Assembly: GCF_001889605.1 (NCBI RefSeq)
Contig: NZ_CP018171.1
Location: 3,184,501-3,248,500, forward strand
Source: Aquibium oceanicum
Lineage (GTDB): Bacteria > Pseudomonadota > Alphaproteobacteria > Rhizobiales > Rhizobiaceae
DNA: 64,000 nt
Direction: 5' to 3'
The position numbers were made by a program, and so were the translations under genes. The stretch's first letter is position 1, and every line of letters begins with the position of its first letter. Below the pieces are notes generated by a model. It saw only the letters and a program-made list of their open reading frames with translations, did not search any database and was not told the origin of the DNA. Shown piece after piece: positions 32,986 through 40,665 of the stretch.

Positions 32986-34458
32986 TCAGGAAACCTGGCT
33001 TTTCACGAAATCCTTCACGATCGCGACGATCCCGCGCGACAGCAGGCTGTCCAGCGCGTCGACGAAGGTGTCGACATGCTCGCGCCGGCAGATCAGCGGC
33101 GGCTCGAGGCGGATGACGTTGCGATTGTATTCGGTGAAGGCGACCAGCACGTTGTAGTCGCGCAGCAGAAGCGCGCCGATGAAGCCGGAAAGCGACCCCT
33201 TCAGCTTGTCGTCGAGCACGCTCACCACCGGGCGCAGCATCATCGGCAGCGTCTGGGAGAAGTCCTGGAACTCGAGGCCCACCATGAAGCCCTTGCCGCG
33301 CACTTCCTTGATGATCTTGGGGAACTTCCGGCGCAGGCCCTCCAGCCTCTCCAGCAGGTAGTCGCCGGTGTCGGCCGCGTTGTCGATCAGCCCCTCGTCG
33401 TAGAGCACGTTCAGCGCCTCGATGGAGGTGATGCACGCCTCGCCGATGCCGCCGAAGGTCGCCGGCGCGTGGATCATCGCCGACTTCGGCGTGCCGTAGG
33501 CCTTCATGTAGACCTCGCGGCGCGCGATCATGGCGCCCATTGCGGTCTTGCCGCCGCCGAGCGACTTCGCGAGCGCCGTGACGTCCGGCACCACCCCGTA
33601 ATGTTCGAAGGCGTAGAAGCGTCCGGTGCGGCCGAGCCCGCACTGCACCTCGTCGGCGACCCACAGGACGCCATACTGGTCGCACAGCGTGCGCAGCTTC
33701 TGCCAGAACTCGGCCGGCGCCTGGATGATGCCGCCGCCGCCCTGCACCGTCTCCAGCACGATGACGCCGATCTCCGGATCGGAGCGGAAGGCCCGCTCGA
33801 TCGCCTCGATGTCGCCGAAGGGCACCCGCACCGTGTTGTCGACGAGCTTGAACTCGCCGCGATAGAGCTGCCCGTCGGTGATCGACAGCACGCCCTTCGT
33901 CTTCCCGTGGAACGAGTTCTCCGCGTAGACCACCTTCGGGCGCTTCGGCCCGGCGGCGCGCTCTGCCACCTTGATCGCCGCTTCCATGGCTTCGGAACCC
34001 GAGGAGCCGAGGAACACCATGTCGAGGTCGCCCGGCGAGCAGGCGGCGATGTTGTGCGCGAGTGCGGCCGCGTATTGCGACATGAAGGCGATGGCGATCT
34101 CGTGCCGCTTCTCCTCCTGGAACTTGCGGCGCGCCTCGAGGATGCGCGGATGGTTGTGACCGAAGGCCAGCGAACCGAAGCCGCCGAAGAAGTCGAGGAT
34201 CTTCCGGCCGTTCTGGTCGATGTAGTACATGCCCTCGGCACGCTCGATCTTCACCTTGTGGAAGCCGAGCAGCTTCATGAAATGCAGCTGGCCGGGGTTG
34301 AGGTGCGCCTTGAAGAGGTCGGTCATGCGCGCCACGTCGAGCGACTTGGCGTCCTCGACGCCAAGCAGCACCGGCTTCGGCGTCTTCGTCGGCGCGAGTT
34401 CCGGCGCGTGGATCACCGCGCGGGCATCCTTCGTCTCGGGTTTGGCCATCATGTTCAT
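32986..34458 (-). CDS. Class III PLP-dependent aminotransferase
   Basis: The product is 490 aa. Motifs of the class are GGFGSLAFGHNHPRI, FLGSSGSEAMEAAIKVAERA, ENSFHGKTKGVLSITDG, LWVADEVQCGLGRTG and TALAKSLGGGKTAMGAMIAR (PLP Lys region). An N-terminal extension of about 80 residues is present. The start MNMMAKPE has AGAGGA upstream. The class usually uses omega-amino acids or ketones. Inside an operon with DprE1-like and SDR enzymes it may aminate a keto-sugar intermediate or modify a lipid part. Substrate uncertain. Confidence 0.88.
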   Translation of the reverse strand: MNMMAKPETKDARAVIHAPELAPTKTPKPVLLGVEDAKSLDVARMTDLFKAHLNPGQLHFMKLLGFHKVKIERAEGMYYIDQNGRKILDFFGGFGSLAFGHNHPRILEARRKFQEEKRHEIAIAFMSQYAAALAHNIAACSPGDLDMVFLGSSGSEAMEAAIKVAERAAGPKRPKVVYAENSFHGKTKGVLSITDGQLYRGEFKLVDNTVRVPFGDIEAIERAFRSDPEIGVIVLETVQGGGGIIQAPAEFWQKLRTLCDQYGVLWVADEVQCGLGRTGRFYAFEHYGVVPDVTALAKSLGGGKTAMGAMIARREVYMKAYGTPKSAMIHAPATFGGIGEACITSIEALNVLYDEGLIDNAADTGDYLLERLEGLRRKFPKIIKEVRGKGFMVGLEFQDFSQTLPMMLRPVVSVLDDKLKGSLSGFIGALLLRDYNVLVAFTEYNRNVIRLEPPLICRREHVDTFVDALDSLLSRGIVAIVKDFVKSQVS

Positions 34459-34472
34459 GTTCGCTTGTCCTC

Positions 34473-35483
34473 TCATTCCGCGGGCGCGTGGACGACCGGG
34501 CGCGCCAGCGGCTTGCCGATCTTGGCGCGATATTCGTTGTAGGCGGCGATCAGCATGTCCTCGTCGCGGTACTGCGGCACCCAGCCGAGGTCGCGCTGTC
34601 CCTTGGAGACGTCGAGCAGGCAGTCCTCGTCGGCGATCAGGTACTGTTCGGGATCCATGATCGGCATGTTCATCAGGTCGAGCAGGTCGAGCGTGCGCTT
34701 CACCGCCCATCCCGGCGTCGGGATCAGGAGAGAGCGCGAGCCGGCGTGACGGATCAGGTCGCCGAGCAGCTTCTTCACCGGCGGCGGGTTCAGCGAGCCC
34801 AGATTGTAGGCCTCGTTCGGCACGCCGGCCTTCCAGGCCAGCCGGGCCGCCTCGGCGCAGTCGAACACCGAGATGAACTGGTAGGGATTGCGGCCCGAGC
34901 CGATCATCGGCACCGGCAAATTGTGGTCGATCAGCTTGAACAGCTTCTCCAGGATGCCGAGGCGTCCCGGGCCGATGATGAGGCGCGGGCGGAACAAGGA
35001 GATGTTCATGCCGCGCATGCGCCATTCGGCCGTCAGTTCCTCGGTCCGCAGCTTGGAAAGACCGTATTCGCCGAGCGGCGCGACCGGATGGTCCTCGGTC
35101 ATCGGATAGTGGACCGTGTGGCCGTAGATCATGTCGGTGGTGAAATGCACCAGGTTCGGCGCGCCGGCGCGCTCCATCGCCTCGACGATGTTCTCCGTCC
35201 CGTGCACGTTGACCGGCCAGAAGAAGTCGTGCCGCATAGCCCGCACCTGGATCGGCGAGAGCATCTTGGCCGACAGATTGTAGACCATGTCGTCGGCCTT
35301 GATCCCGACCGCCTCGACCGACGTCCGCTTGGTGACGTCGCAATGGACGAATTGTACCCTGCCGTAGTGTGCCAGGTCGCTGCGCACGATGTCGGCGACG
35401 ATGACCTCCTCGCCGTCGGCGAGCAGTTTGGGAGCGAGGTGGCGGCCGACGAACCCGTCGCCGCCGAAAATGATGTGTCTCAT
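34473..35483 (-). CDS. NAD-dependent epimerase/dehydratase (extended SDR)
   Basis: The product is 336 aa. The Rossmann motif is HIIFGGDGFVGRHLAPKLL; the catalytic pair is seen as the Thr before MIYG and as YGLSK. Sugar-nucleotide or sugar-lipid epimerases and reductases have this fold. The ATG overlaps the stop of the small transporter gene (ATGA). In the mycobacterial DPA pathway DprE2 reduces the keto intermediate; this SDR could fill that role, although it is longer than DprE2. It is 14 bases before the aminotransferase start. Confidence 0.88.
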   Translation of the reverse strand: MRHIIFGGDGFVGRHLAPKLLADGEEVIVADIVRSDLAHYGRVQFVHCDVTKRTSVEAVGIKADDMVYNLSAKMLSPIQVRAMRHDFFWPVNVHGTENIVEAMERAGAPNLVHFTTDMIYGHTVHYPMTEDHPVAPLGEYGLSKLRTEELTAEWRMRGMNISLFRPRLIIGPGRLGILEKLFKLIDHNLPVPMIGSGRNPYQFISVFDCAEAARLAWKAGVPNEAYNLGSLNPPPVKKLLGDLIRHAGSRSLLIPTPGWAVKRTLDLLDLMNMPIMDPEQYLIADEDCLLDVSKGQRDLGWVPQYRDEDMLIAAYNEYRAKIGKPLARPVVHAPAE

Positions 35484-35914
35484 CGGGACATTCCGTTCGT
35501 TGTCATGGAATTTGCTGCAAGCTCCGTGCCAGCCGCATGGTCCTCGCGACCGCTCTGGGCGATCAGGATGGTGCCGATGCAGATGAAGCCGATGCCGGCG
35601 ATGCGCCACGCATTGAGGTCCTCGCGGAAGACGAAATAGGCGAACACCGCGACCGCCACGTAGGCGAGGCTGAGGAAAGGATAGGCGAAGGAGAGATCGA
35701 CCTTGGACAGCACGTAGAGGTGCGAGGCCATCGAGATCACGAAGACGCACAGGCCGAAGAAGATCCACGGGCTGAACACGATCTGCAGGATCTTCACGAT
35801 TGGGTTGACGCCGGCGAACGAAAGCGGCCCCATGTTCATCATGCCGTACTTCAGCATGAGCTGCGCCGCCGCGTTGGTCATCACGGTGAAGAGTATGAAA
35901 ACGATGTACTTCAT
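35480..35914 (-). CDS. Small four-helix transporter (EamA/SMR, ArnE-like)
   Basis: The product is 144 aa with four membrane helices (IVFILFTVMTNAAAQLML; FFGLCVFVISMASHLYVL; FAYPFLSLAYVAVAVFAYFV; IAGIGFICIGTILIAQ). It resembles ArnE/ArnF and other small multidrug-type proteins that flip lipid-linked sugars across the inner membrane. The operon order (after HAD-UbiA and DprE1-like) suits a flippase for a polyprenyl-phosphate pentose. About 120 bases separate it from the DprE1-like gene. Confidence 0.8.
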   Translation of the reverse strand: MKYIVFILFTVMTNAAAQLMLKYGMMNMGPLSFAGVNPIVKILQIVFSPWIFFGLCVFVISMASHLYVLSKVDLSFAYPFLSLAYVAVAVFAYFVFREDLNAWRIAGIGFICIGTILIAQSGREDHAAGTELAANSMTTNGMSR

Positions 35915-36032
35915 CTTGTCCCCTGTCCCTCGCCTATTCCCTTACGGCAGGCGTCGGAATTATCGGTGAAACCGATCCTGACAATTTTATCGATCGCCGC
36001 ACTTCGTCACCCGAAGGCTTTGATCCTGCGGT

Positions 36033-37376
36033 TCATTCGGCGGCCATCGCCGGCAATTCGTCGCCCAGCCGCATGACGGTGCGACGCCAGAAGTCGGACA
36101 TGAAGACCGGGTCGCGAAGCCGCTCGAAACGGTGCCATCGCGGGAACGATGCCGCGAAGACCTCCGGCGGCATCCGGCCGTCCTTGTAGGGGTTCACCGC
36201 GCCGCCGGCCGAGACCGTCAGCCGATCGAGTTCGGCCAGAAGCTCCAGCGTCGAGGCGCCGCGGTTCGGAAAATCCAGCGTCAGCGTGTAGCCCGGCCGC
36301 GGAAACGACATCATGCCCGGCGACGCGACCTCGCCGAAGCGCTTCAGCACGGTGAGGAAGGACCCCTGCCCCTTCTCCCGCGCCGCCGCGAGCAGCGCCG
36401 GCACCACGTCCGCCGCCGCGTCGAACGGCACGACGCTTTGGTGCTGGTAGAGCCCGTTCGGTCCGTAGAGCCGGTTCCAGTGCCGCACCCCGTCGAGCGG
36501 GAAAAAGAAGCCACTGGCCGAAACCCGGTGCCGGCCTTTCCGGCGCACGGCGTTGAGGCGGTAGGCGGCGTTGAACACCGTCAGGAAGGCGCGGTTGAGC
36601 ACGTTGACCGGTGGCTGAAACGGCACGGCGAGTTTCCCGCCGCGCGCCGGGTATCCGGCATTGTTGTCAGTTGCGTGGTTGCCCGTCAGCAGCAGCCCCC
36701 GGCCCGCCTCCGAACGCGACGCGAGCTGGTCGATCCAGGCCACGGCATATTCGTTTTCGGCGTCCGCCTGCTCGGCCAGCGCGAAATATTCCCGCAGGCT
36801 GCCGAACGGTCTCGCCTCCTGCACCACGTCTGGCGCGCCGACCCGCATCAGCTTGATCGAAGCCGACAGGATCAGCCCGGTCAGCCCCATGCCGCCGATC
36901 GTCGCCGCGAAGAGATCGGAGTTCTCCGCCGGGCCGCAGCGATAGGTCCGGCCGTCCGATCGCAAGAGCTCGAACGACGCGACATGGCAGCCGAACGTGC
37001 CCTTGCGGTGATGGTTCTTGCCGTGGACATCGTTGGCGATCGCGCCGCCCAGCGTGACGAATTGCGTGCCGGGCACCACGGCCGGAAACCAGCCGCGCGG
37101 CGCCGCGAAGGCGATGATGTCGCCCAGCATCGCGCCGGCTTCGGCCGTCAGCGTCCCCGTCTCCTCGTCGAACTCCAGGATGCGGTCGTGGCCGCGCATG
37201 TCGATCAGCCGCCCCGGAGCGTTGAGGCAGGTGTCGCCGTAGCTGCGGCCGTTGCCGTAGGGGAGTAGAGTACCGCCCCGCGCGCCGCCGTCCTTGAGCA
37301 GCGCCATGGCGTCGGCCGCGCCCAGCGCGCCGTCCGCGGCGGGAAAGAGCCGTCCGAAACTCTCCAGCGCCGCCAT
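36033..37376 (-). CDS. DprE1-like FAD-linked oxidoreductase
   Basis: The product is 447 aa. The FAD-binding domain has LPYGNGRSYGDT, VVPGTQFVTLGGAIANDV and HGKNHHRKGTFG, closely resembling the DprE1 signature of mycobacteria; the C-terminal domain has VLKRFGEVASPG, FPRPGYTLTLDFP and GGAVNPYKDGRM. DprE1 oxidises decaprenylphosphoryl-ribose to its 2-keto form. By my alignment the benzothiazinone-target Cys of mycobacterial DprE1 corresponds to Thr here (TLTLDFP). It follows the HAD-UbiA gene by two bases. Confidence 0.88.
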   Translation of the reverse strand: MAALESFGRLFPAADGALGAADAMALLKDGGARGGTLLPYGNGRSYGDTCLNAPGRLIDMRGHDRILEFDEETGTLTAEAGAMLGDIIAFAAPRGWFPAVVPGTQFVTLGGAIANDVHGKNHHRKGTFGCHVASFELLRSDGRTYRCGPAENSDLFAATIGGMGLTGLILSASIKLMRVGAPDVVQEARPFGSLREYFALAEQADAENEYAVAWIDQLASRSEAGRGLLLTGNHATDNNAGYPARGGKLAVPFQPPVNVLNRAFLTVFNAAYRLNAVRRKGRHRVSASGFFFPLDGVRHWNRLYGPNGLYQHQSVVPFDAAADVVPALLAAAREKGQGSFLTVLKRFGEVASPGMMSFPRPGYTLTLDFPNRGASTLELLAELDRLTVSAGGAVNPYKDGRMPPEVFAASFPRWHRFERLRDPVFMSDFWRRTVMRLGDELPAMAAE

Positions 37377-37378
37377 GG

Positions 37379-38815
37379 TCAGAACGCCGCGATCACGAGC
37401 AGCACCGCGCCGAGCGCCGAAACGAGCTGGCTGCGCCAGTCGCGGATGATGAAGACGATCGGATCGTCGTGCATCTCGCGCCGCCTTGCCAGCACCCAGA
37501 TCCGCAGCGTGATGTAGAGAACGATCGGCGCCAGCGGCCAGATCATCCACGGGTGCGGGTAGAGTTCGCGCACGCTCAGGCTGTCGATGTAGAGCGCCAG
37601 CACCATCGCCGAGGCGAAGGCAGACGCCACGCCGGCATTGGCGACGATCTCGATGTCCTCCGGCCGGTATCCGCGTCCCGCGATGCGCGAACCCTTGCCG
37701 ATCTCGGTCGTGTCGAGTTCGACGAAGCGCTTCACTAGGGCGAGCGACAGGAAGAAGAACAGCGAGAACGCCAGCAGCCAGAACGACACCTCGGTTTCTG
37801 TTGCCACCGCACCCGCGATGATGCGCATCGTGTAGAGGCCGGCCAGCGTGAAGACGTCGATCAGCAGCATGCGCTTGAGCGACAGCGAATAGGCCGTGGT
37901 CGCCACCAGATAACCGGCCAGCACCAGCCAGAAGAGCGGCGGCAGGAAGGTGGCGGTAATGGCGCTGATCGCGAGCAGCGCGACGACGGATGCCAGCCCG
38001 AAGGGGATCGACAGCTGCCCGCTTGCGAACGGCCGGTTGCGCTTTGTCGCGTGCCTGCGGTCGAGCGGCAGGTCGAAGAAGTCGTTGACGATGTAGATCG
38101 CGGAAGCCGCCGCGCTGTAGGAGATGAAGGCGAGCACGCAGGCCAGAAGCATCCCGGCGTTAAGGTATTCGTGCGACAGGATCATCGGCACCGCGATCAG
38201 GCTGTTCTTCAGCCACTGGTGCACGCGCAGCATCCTGACGACCGAGCGCAGGTTCGGCTTCACGCCGCCGATCAGCTCCGATCCGTGGCTCGCCTGCCAG
38301 CGGGCCGCGTGCCGGTCCGGCGCCACCACGATGGCGGCGCGCGCGGCGTCGAACACTTCGAGGTCGTGGCGGCTGTTGCCGACATAGTCGAAGCCGCCGT
38401 CGCCGAACATCTCGATCAGGCGCGCGCGCTTGCGGTGTGAGGTGAGGTTGTGGCCGGCATCGTCGGTGGCCAGCACCACGTCGAAGACGCCCAGATGCGC
38501 CGCGATCGCCTCGGCGAACTTGCGCGGCGTGCCGGTCGCCAGCAGTATCCTGCGGCCGGCGGCATGTTCGTCCCTGAGCCGCGCCACCACGTCCGGGCGG
38601 TAGGGCAGGCTCTCGGCATCGATGTCGACGCGCGCCGCGATCTCCATCTTGAGCCGCGCCGGACCGGCCATGAGCCACACCGGCACCATGAAGAGGAAGA
38701 GCGGGTTCTTCTTGAAGAGCAGGAACAATCCTTCCCACAGAAGATCCGTCGAGATCAGTGTACCGTCGAGATCGACGGCGAGCGGAATGGCGGTTGTTTC
38801 CGACCGTGCGTCCAT
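37379..38815 (-). CDS. HAD phosphatase-UbiA prenyltransferase fusion (DPPR synthase-like)
   Basis: The product is 478 aa. Residues 1-190 are a HAD phosphatase (AVDLDGTLISTDLLWEG; LATGTPRKFAEAI; DYVGNSRHDLEVF). Residues about 195-478 are a UbiA-type prenyltransferase with NDFFDLPLDRRHATKRNRP as the diphosphate/Mg motif and about eight helices. UbiA relatives such as Rv3806c make decaprenylphosphoryl-5-phosphoribose; the HAD part could remove the 5-phosphate. Rhizobial NoeC of Nod-factor arabinosylation is a UbiA relative too. It is the first gene of the operon. Confidence 0.9.
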   Translation of the reverse strand: MDARSETTAIPLAVDLDGTLISTDLLWEGLFLLFKKNPLFLFMVPVWLMAGPARLKMEIAARVDIDAESLPYRPDVVARLRDEHAAGRRILLATGTPRKFAEAIAAHLGVFDVVLATDDAGHNLTSHRKRARLIEMFGDGGFDYVGNSRHDLEVFDAARAAIVVAPDRHAARWQASHGSELIGGVKPNLRSVVRMLRVHQWLKNSLIAVPMILSHEYLNAGMLLACVLAFISYSAAASAIYIVNDFFDLPLDRRHATKRNRPFASGQLSIPFGLASVVALLAISAITATFLPPLFWLVLAGYLVATTAYSLSLKRMLLIDVFTLAGLYTMRIIAGAVATETEVSFWLLAFSLFFFLSLALVKRFVELDTTEIGKGSRIAGRGYRPEDIEIVANAGVASAFASAMVLALYIDSLSVRELYPHPWMIWPLAPIVLYITLRIWVLARRREMHDDPIVFIIRDWRSQLVSALGAVLLVIAAF

Positions 38816-39098
38816 GTGATGCCAACCTGTAGCGTATCTGCGCCGGTAAGAGGCGCGTCGAGCGCCAGACCTAGCCGGCACGGGCTACCGAAGGCTGAAT
38901 CTTTGTGGAAACAGGTGGGCGGAGACCGGCCTTTCAGGCATCAGGCTTAATGGCCGGTAATACGGATCGCTAAAATGCCTTGCGCTCCGCGGCCTGTCTC
39001 TGCGAGGCAGGTCGGCGCGACGAAATCCGGTGGCGCTTTCGTTGCATTCGCGCTGCCGGCCGGGCGATAGTCTCCCGCGGTGCAGGAATGGAATCGGC
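38816..39098. other. Divergent promoter region, HAD-UbiA operon / sox operon
   Basis: This 283-base region must hold promoters for both operons. No convincing -35/-10 pair is found. A GTCG-GCG-CGAC palindrome at 39011-39021 resembles the arms of the GTCGCAAA-type sites near mttB but lacks the A-rich centre. No RNA element is recognised. Confidence 0.35.
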
Positions 39099-40358
39099 AT
39101 GGCGGAATATTCGGCCCTAGCGCTCCTGAAGAACGCGCTGACGGGCAACCGGGACTGGAAGCCGGCATGGCGCAAGCCCGAGCCGAAGCCCGAATATGAC
39201 GTCGTCGTGGTCGGCGGCGGCGGCCACGGACTGGCGACCGCCTACTATCTGGCCAGGGAACACGGCATCACCAACGTCGCCGTGGTCGAGAAGGGTTGGC
39301 TCGGTTCCGGAAACGTCGGCCGAAACACCACCATTGTCCGCTCCAACTACATGCTGCCGGCCAACGTCCGCTTCTACGAGCATTCCATGAAGCTGTGGGA
39401 AAACCTCTCCCACGAGCTGAACTATAACGTCATGTTCTCGCAGCGGGGCATCCTCAACCTCGCGCACACGCCTTCCCAGGCCGACGACTTCATCCGCCGC
39501 GGCAACGCCATGCTGCATGACGGCGCCGATGCCGTCTGGCTGACGCCGGCCGAGATCGCGAAAAAGGTGCCGGGCCTCGACGTCTCGGCCAAGGCGCGCT
39601 TCCCCATCGTCGGCGGGCTCCTGCAGCCCCGCGCCGGCACCGCCCGCCACGACGCGGTCGCCTGGGGCTATGCCCGCGGCGCCGACCGGCTCGGCGTCGA
39701 CATCCTGGAAAACTGTGAGGTCACCGGCTTCCTGCGCGAGGGGGAGCGCGTCACCGGCGTCGCCACCGCGCGCGGCGAGATCCGCGCGAAGAAGGTGGCG
39801 ATCGCCGTCGCCGGCTCCACCGGGCGCGTGATGAAACTCGCCGGCATCGACCGCCTTCCGATCGAGAGCCACGTCCTGCAGGCCTTCGTGTCGGAATCGC
39901 TGAAGCCCGTCATCGACACCGTCGTCACCTTCGGCGCCGGCCATCTCTACGTCTCGCAATCCGACAAGGGCGGACTGGTCTTCGGCGGCGACATAGACGG
40001 CTACAATTCATACGCCCAGCGCGGCAACCTGCCGGTGGTCGAGGAGGTGATGAGCGAGATGGCTTCCCTCTTCCCCGGCCTTGCCCCGGTCCGGCTCCTG
40101 CGCTCCTGGGGCGGCATCATGGACATGTCGATGGACGGCTCGCCCATAATCACCACCGGCCCCCTGCCCGGCATGTTCCTGAATTCCGGCTGGTGCTACG
40201 GCGGCTTCAAGGCGACGCCGGCCTCCGGCTGGTGCTTCGCCTGGACCATCGCGAAGGACGCGCCGCACCCGCTCAACGCCGCCTTCACGCTGGACCGTTT
40301 CCATCGCGGCGCCGTCATCGACGAGAAGGGCCAGGGCGCCACGCCCCGGCTGCACTGA
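39099..40358 (+). CDS. soxB: Sarcosine oxidase beta subunit
   Basis: The product is 419 aa, FAD/DAO fold. The dinucleotide motif is VVVVGGGGHGLATAYYLA, followed by VEKGWLGSGNVGRNTTIVRS. The segment RHDAVAWGYARGA carries the conserved His region associated with covalent FMN. SoxB holds the substrate site where sarcosine is oxidised to an imine; together with SoxA it gives glycine, H2O2 and methylene-THF. The ATG 39099 was chosen because the N-terminal MAEYSALALLKNAL fits SoxB proteins. First gene of soxBDAG. Confidence 0.95.
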   Translation: MAEYSALALLKNALTGNRDWKPAWRKPEPKPEYDVVVVGGGGHGLATAYYLAREHGITNVAVVEKGWLGSGNVGRNTTIVRSNYMLPANVRFYEHSMKLWENLSHELNYNVMFSQRGILNLAHTPSQADDFIRRGNAMLHDGADAVWLTPAEIAKKVPGLDVSAKARFPIVGGLLQPRAGTARHDAVAWGYARGADRLGVDILENCEVTGFLREGERVTGVATARGEIRAKKVAIAVAGSTGRVMKLAGIDRLPIESHVLQAFVSESLKPVIDTVVTFGAGHLYVSQSDKGGLVFGGDIDGYNSYAQRGNLPVVEEVMSEMASLFPGLAPVRLLRSWGGIMDMSMDGSPIITTGPLPGMFLNSGWCYGGFKATPASGWCFAWTIAKDAPHPLNAAFTLDRFHRGAVIDEKGQGATPRLH

Positions 40359-40359
40359 G

Positions 40360-40665
40360 ATGCTGATCCCCTGCCCCTATTGCGGCCCGCGCGACGTGTC
40401 GGAATTCACCTACCAGGGCGACGCCAACCGCCCGCGTCCCGATCCGCTCTCGACGGACCGCCAGGCCTGGGACGGCTACGTCTACGACCGGCTCAACACG
40501 GCCGGCGACCACCGCGAATACTGGCAGCATTCCGGCGGCTGCCGCGCCCATCTGGTGGTAGTGCGCTCCACCCTCACCCACGCGATTGTCTCCGCCGGCT
40601 TCGCCCGCGACGAGGCGGCGGCGAAACCGAAGAAGACCCGCCGCAAGGCCGGAGCAAAGCCATGA
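40360..40665 (+). CDS. soxD: Sarcosine oxidase delta subunit
   Basis: The product is 101 aa. The zinc-binding head is CPYCGPRDVSEFTYQGD, with the late Cys/His in GGCRAHLVV. It begins one base after the soxB stop and its own stop overlaps the soxA start (ATGA), so the subunits are translationally coupled. SoxD is a structural Zn subunit of the heterotetramer. A Lys/Arg-rich tail (PKKTRRKAGAKP) follows. Confidence 0.95.
   Translation: MLIPCPYCGPRDVSEFTYQGDANRPRPDPLSTDRQAWDGYVYDRLNTAGDHREYWQHSGGCRAHLVVVRSTLTHAIVSAGFARDEAAAKPKKTRRKAGAKP

Noticed and set aside
33076-34542. Open frame opposite the class III aminotransferase
   Set aside because: Same shadow effect; the minus strand carries all the PLP motifs.
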